In this document: positions 5,480 to 7,209 of the stretch, piece by piece
Position numbering within the stretch: position 1 is the first letter of the stretch
How the letters are laid out: each line of letters starts with the position of its first letter
NCBI GenBank assembly: GCA_036477795.1
Contig: JAZGDL010000325.1
Span: 1-7,209 of the forward strand
Length of the DNA: 7,209 nt
DNA from: JAZGDL01 sp036477795
Lineage (GTDB): Bacteria; Planctomycetota; Phycisphaerae; UBA1845
Reading direction: 5' to 3'
The notes under the pieces: generated by a model
Database searches by the model: none
Seen by the model: only the letters and a program-made list of their open reading frames with translations
Told to the model about the DNA's origin: nothing
Made by a program: the position numbers and the translations under genes

Positions 5480-7202
5480 CAATCGTCAATCGGCTGTTCT
5501 CTGCGCTCTCATCGCCGCTGTCGCAGGGTGCAGACCATCCGACACCGCGCGTCAGCCCGACGATAGTCTACCGGAGAATACACCACGCCGGGCCGCAACC
5601 GCCGGAGGTTGGTTTCGCGACGTCACCCAGGCGGCCGGTATCGATTTCGTCCACGATCCCGGGGCCACCGGACAATTCTACTTCCCCGAAAACATGGGCA
5701 GCGGAGGCGCCTTCCTTGATTTCGATGGCGATGGTTTGCTCGACATATACCTTATCCAGTCGGGCCGCGTTCCCGGCACTGACAGCGGTTCCATCCTCAC
5801 CAATCGGCTCTATCGAAACCAGGGCAACCTGACTTTCACAGACGTTACCCACGGCTCCGGCTCTGGAGACACCGGCTACGGCATTGGCTGCGCCGCAGCC
5901 GATTACGACAACGACAGTGATATTGATATCTATATCACGAATGTAGGTCCCAACGTCTTACTCAGGAATGACGGTGGTGGACACTTTACCGATGTATCAG
6001 CGACAGCGGGTGTCAATGACAGTGGGTTCGGTGCCAGCGCCGTCTGGCTGGACTACGACCGCGATGGCTACCTGGACCTCTACGTCGCCAACTATATCAT
6101 CTGGAGCGTCGCTGTCGAAGGGCCCTGCTACGCCGCGACAGGCCCCAGAGATTACTGCAAACCCCTGGCCTACCGCCCGCAAGCCGACGTGCTCTACCGC
6201 AACCGCGGAGACGGATCGTTTGAAGACGTCACAGTCGCTGCCGGTATTGGCGCGGTGCGCCGCAATGGTTTGGGCGTGATAGCAGCCGACGTGGACGGCG
6301 ACGGATGGGAGGACATTTACGTGGCCAACGACCAGCATTCTAATATTCTCTGGATCAACCAGCGCGATGGGACATTCCGCGACAACGCACTGGTCGCCGG
6401 GTGCGCCGTCAATGCCGACGGCAGGCCGGAAGCCAGTATGGGCATCGCCGTGGACGATCTGGACAATGACGGCGACGTTGATCTGTTCGTGACCCACCTG
6501 CGCGGCGAAACGCATACCTACTACCGCAACGACGGCGGCTTCTTTGAAGATGCCACCATCGCCGTGAATCTGGCATGGTGGAACGTTCCGGACACGGGTT
6601 TCGGCACCGGGTTCTTCGACTTGGACAATGACGGCCGGCTGGACCTCTTCGTCGCCAACGGCGCCGTCAATCTCGGCGGCGAGCCCCAACGGGCGGACAA
6701 TCCTTACGCCGAGCGCAACCGGCTCCTGCACCAACAGCCTGACGGATCATTCGCCGATGCCGCTGATCAATCCGGCGATCTTTGCAAACCCATTGAGATG
6801 GGACGCGGCGCCGTGTTCGGCGACATTAACAATGACGGGCGACCGGACTTGCTGGTGACCAACAACCGCGGGCCGGCCAGGCTCTTTCTCAACAACACGC
6901 CAACCAATAACCATTGGCTGACAGTCCGGGCACTGGATGCCCGCAGCAGCTGCGACGCTATCGGCGCCCGCGTCGACATCCAATACGGCGCCAACAAGGC
7001 AACTCGCACAGTCCGTAGCCAATACAGCTACTTGAGCAGCAGCGATCCTCGCGTACATTTCGGCATAGGAAAGTTCACCACGATCGACCGATTGACTATT
7101 CATTGGCCCAGCACCGCGATCGGACAATGGATGGATATTGCGGCAGATCGCATCATCGTCGTTCGGGAAGGACAAGACGAACTGGGCACCGCGCAAGAAT
7201 GA
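5379..7202 (+). CDS. FG-GAP (VCBS) repeat lipoprotein with ASPIC/UnbV C-terminal domain
   Basis: A 607-residue frame from ATG 5379. Residues 1-34 are low-complexity sequence coded by the repeat element. Residues 35-51 form a lipoprotein signal ending VAGC (Cys51). Seven FG-GAP-like units follow, each with a DxDxDGxxD calcium loop, at about 110, 171, 220, 299, 356, 410 and 478, consistent with a seven-bladed propeller. Residues about 511-580 match the ASPIC/UnbV domain (NNHWLTVRALD to IHWPS). The motif CYAATGPRDYC (250-260) is typical of this family and may form a disulfide. Such proteins are exported and common in planctomycetes and acidobacteria; their biochemical role is unsettled. The start is uncertain: ATG 5379 has GGAGGG 14 bp upstream, while GTG 5466 gives a compact 22-residue lipoprotein signal but has no RBS. 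It follows the oxidase by 107 bp. The stop is TGA 7200-7202. Confidence 0.85.
   Translation: MNNPQSAIRNPQSAIPNPPPFVPLCLRAFVPSPNNRQSAVLCALIAAVAGCRPSDTARQPDDSLPENTPRRAATAGGWFRDVTQAAGIDFVHDPGATGQFYFPENMGSGGAFLDFDGDGLLDIYLIQSGRVPGTDSGSILTNRLYRNQGNLTFTDVTHGSGSGDTGYGIGCAAADYDNDSDIDIYITNVGPNVLLRNDGGGHFTDVSATAGVNDSGFGASAVWLDYDRDGYLDLYVANYIIWSVAVEGPCYAATGPRDYCKPLAYRPQADVLYRNRGDGSFEDVTVAAGIGAVRRNGLGVIAADVDGDGWEDIYVANDQHSNILWINQRDGTFRDNALVAGCAVNADGRPEASMGIAVDDLDNDGDVDLFVTHLRGETHTYYRNDGGFFEDATIAVNLAWWNVPDTGFGTGFFDLDNDGRLDLFVANGAVNLGGEPQRADNPYAERNRLLHQQPDGSFADAADQSGDLCKPIEMGRGAVFGDINNDGRPDLLVTNNRGPARLFLNNTPTNNHWLTVRALDARSSCDAIGARVDIQYGANKATRTVRSQYSYLSSSDPRVHFGIGKFTTIDRLTIHWPSTAIGQWMDIAADRIIVVREGQDELGTAQE
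5384..5432 (+). repeat. Heptamer tandem array, seven CAATCC(G/C/T) units
   Basis: Seven head-to-tail copies of CAATCCN run without interruption: units 1-3 and 5 end in G, 4 and 6 in C, and 7 in T. A heptamer needs three units to return to frame, so translation gives NPQSAIR-like peptides in any frame. Arrays of this kind change copy number easily, and because seven is not a multiple of three, gain or loss of one unit would break or restore the frame from ATG 5379. Confidence 0.95.
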
Positions 7203-7209
7203 ACCACTA

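Noticed and set aside
5997..6734. 245-codon reverse-strand ORF opposite the FG-GAP gene
   Set aside because: Its long Val/Ile/Glu-rich frame is the antisense of the repeated Asp-rich FG-GAP codons; the + strand shows seven consistent Ca-binding units and a C-terminal domain.

Overview
The window looks like part of a chromosome from a GC-rich bacterium, most likely a planctomycete or a near relative. This is inferred from several traits seen together: a secreted Cys-rich/Asp-rich protein, an IPTVSEWG-type C-terminal sorting signal, an FG-GAP/ASPIC-UnbV lipoprotein, and many small palindromic dispersed repeats. No rRNA, tRNA, CRISPR array, transposase or phage structural gene is visible. All four substantial genes are on the + strand.

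Layout. (i) 1-2206: the 3' part of a large secreted protein with Cys-rich repeats, a Pro linker, a beta-rich domain, thrombospondin-type-3-like Ca-binding repeats and a C-terminal sorting tail. Its 5' end lies outside the window. (ii) 2207-2344: a spacer with an inverted REP-like repeat whose left arm contains the stop codon of the previous gene. (iii) 2345-3007: a solitary HTH/S24 (LexA/CI-like) repressor with an intact Ala-Gly cleavage site and Ser-Lys dyad. (iv) 3008-3516: about 500 bp without an intact gene. It holds hairpins, a decayed C-terminal sorting signal, a truncated signal-peptide ORF running into a REP copy, and the -10 box and RBS of the next gene. (v) 3517-5271: a secreted galactose/glyoxal-oxidase-like copper radical oxidase with every metal and cofactor residue present. 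(vi) 5272-5480: a short palindromic element with a heptamer array and a 9-bp direct repeat at its borders. (vii) 5379-7202: a seven-repeat FG-GAP plus ASPIC/UnbV lipoprotein whose present start lies inside that element.

Three of the four main genes encode exported proteins; the fourth is a regulator. The oxidase and the FG-GAP lipoprotein probably form, or formed, one transcription unit: removing the putative element in silico gives a lipoprotein reading frame that overlaps the oxidase 3' end.

The most notable theme is that palindromic repeats sit exactly at gene termini or inside coding sequence. A REP arm supplies a stop codon, another REP copy supplies the tail of a signal-peptide ORF, a 24-bp hairpin is translated as the oxidase linker, and a MITE-like element has replaced the start of the lipoprotein gene. 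I did not see a clearly new multi-gene system; the repeat-driven remodelling of secreted-protein gene ends is the best candidate for something undescribed.
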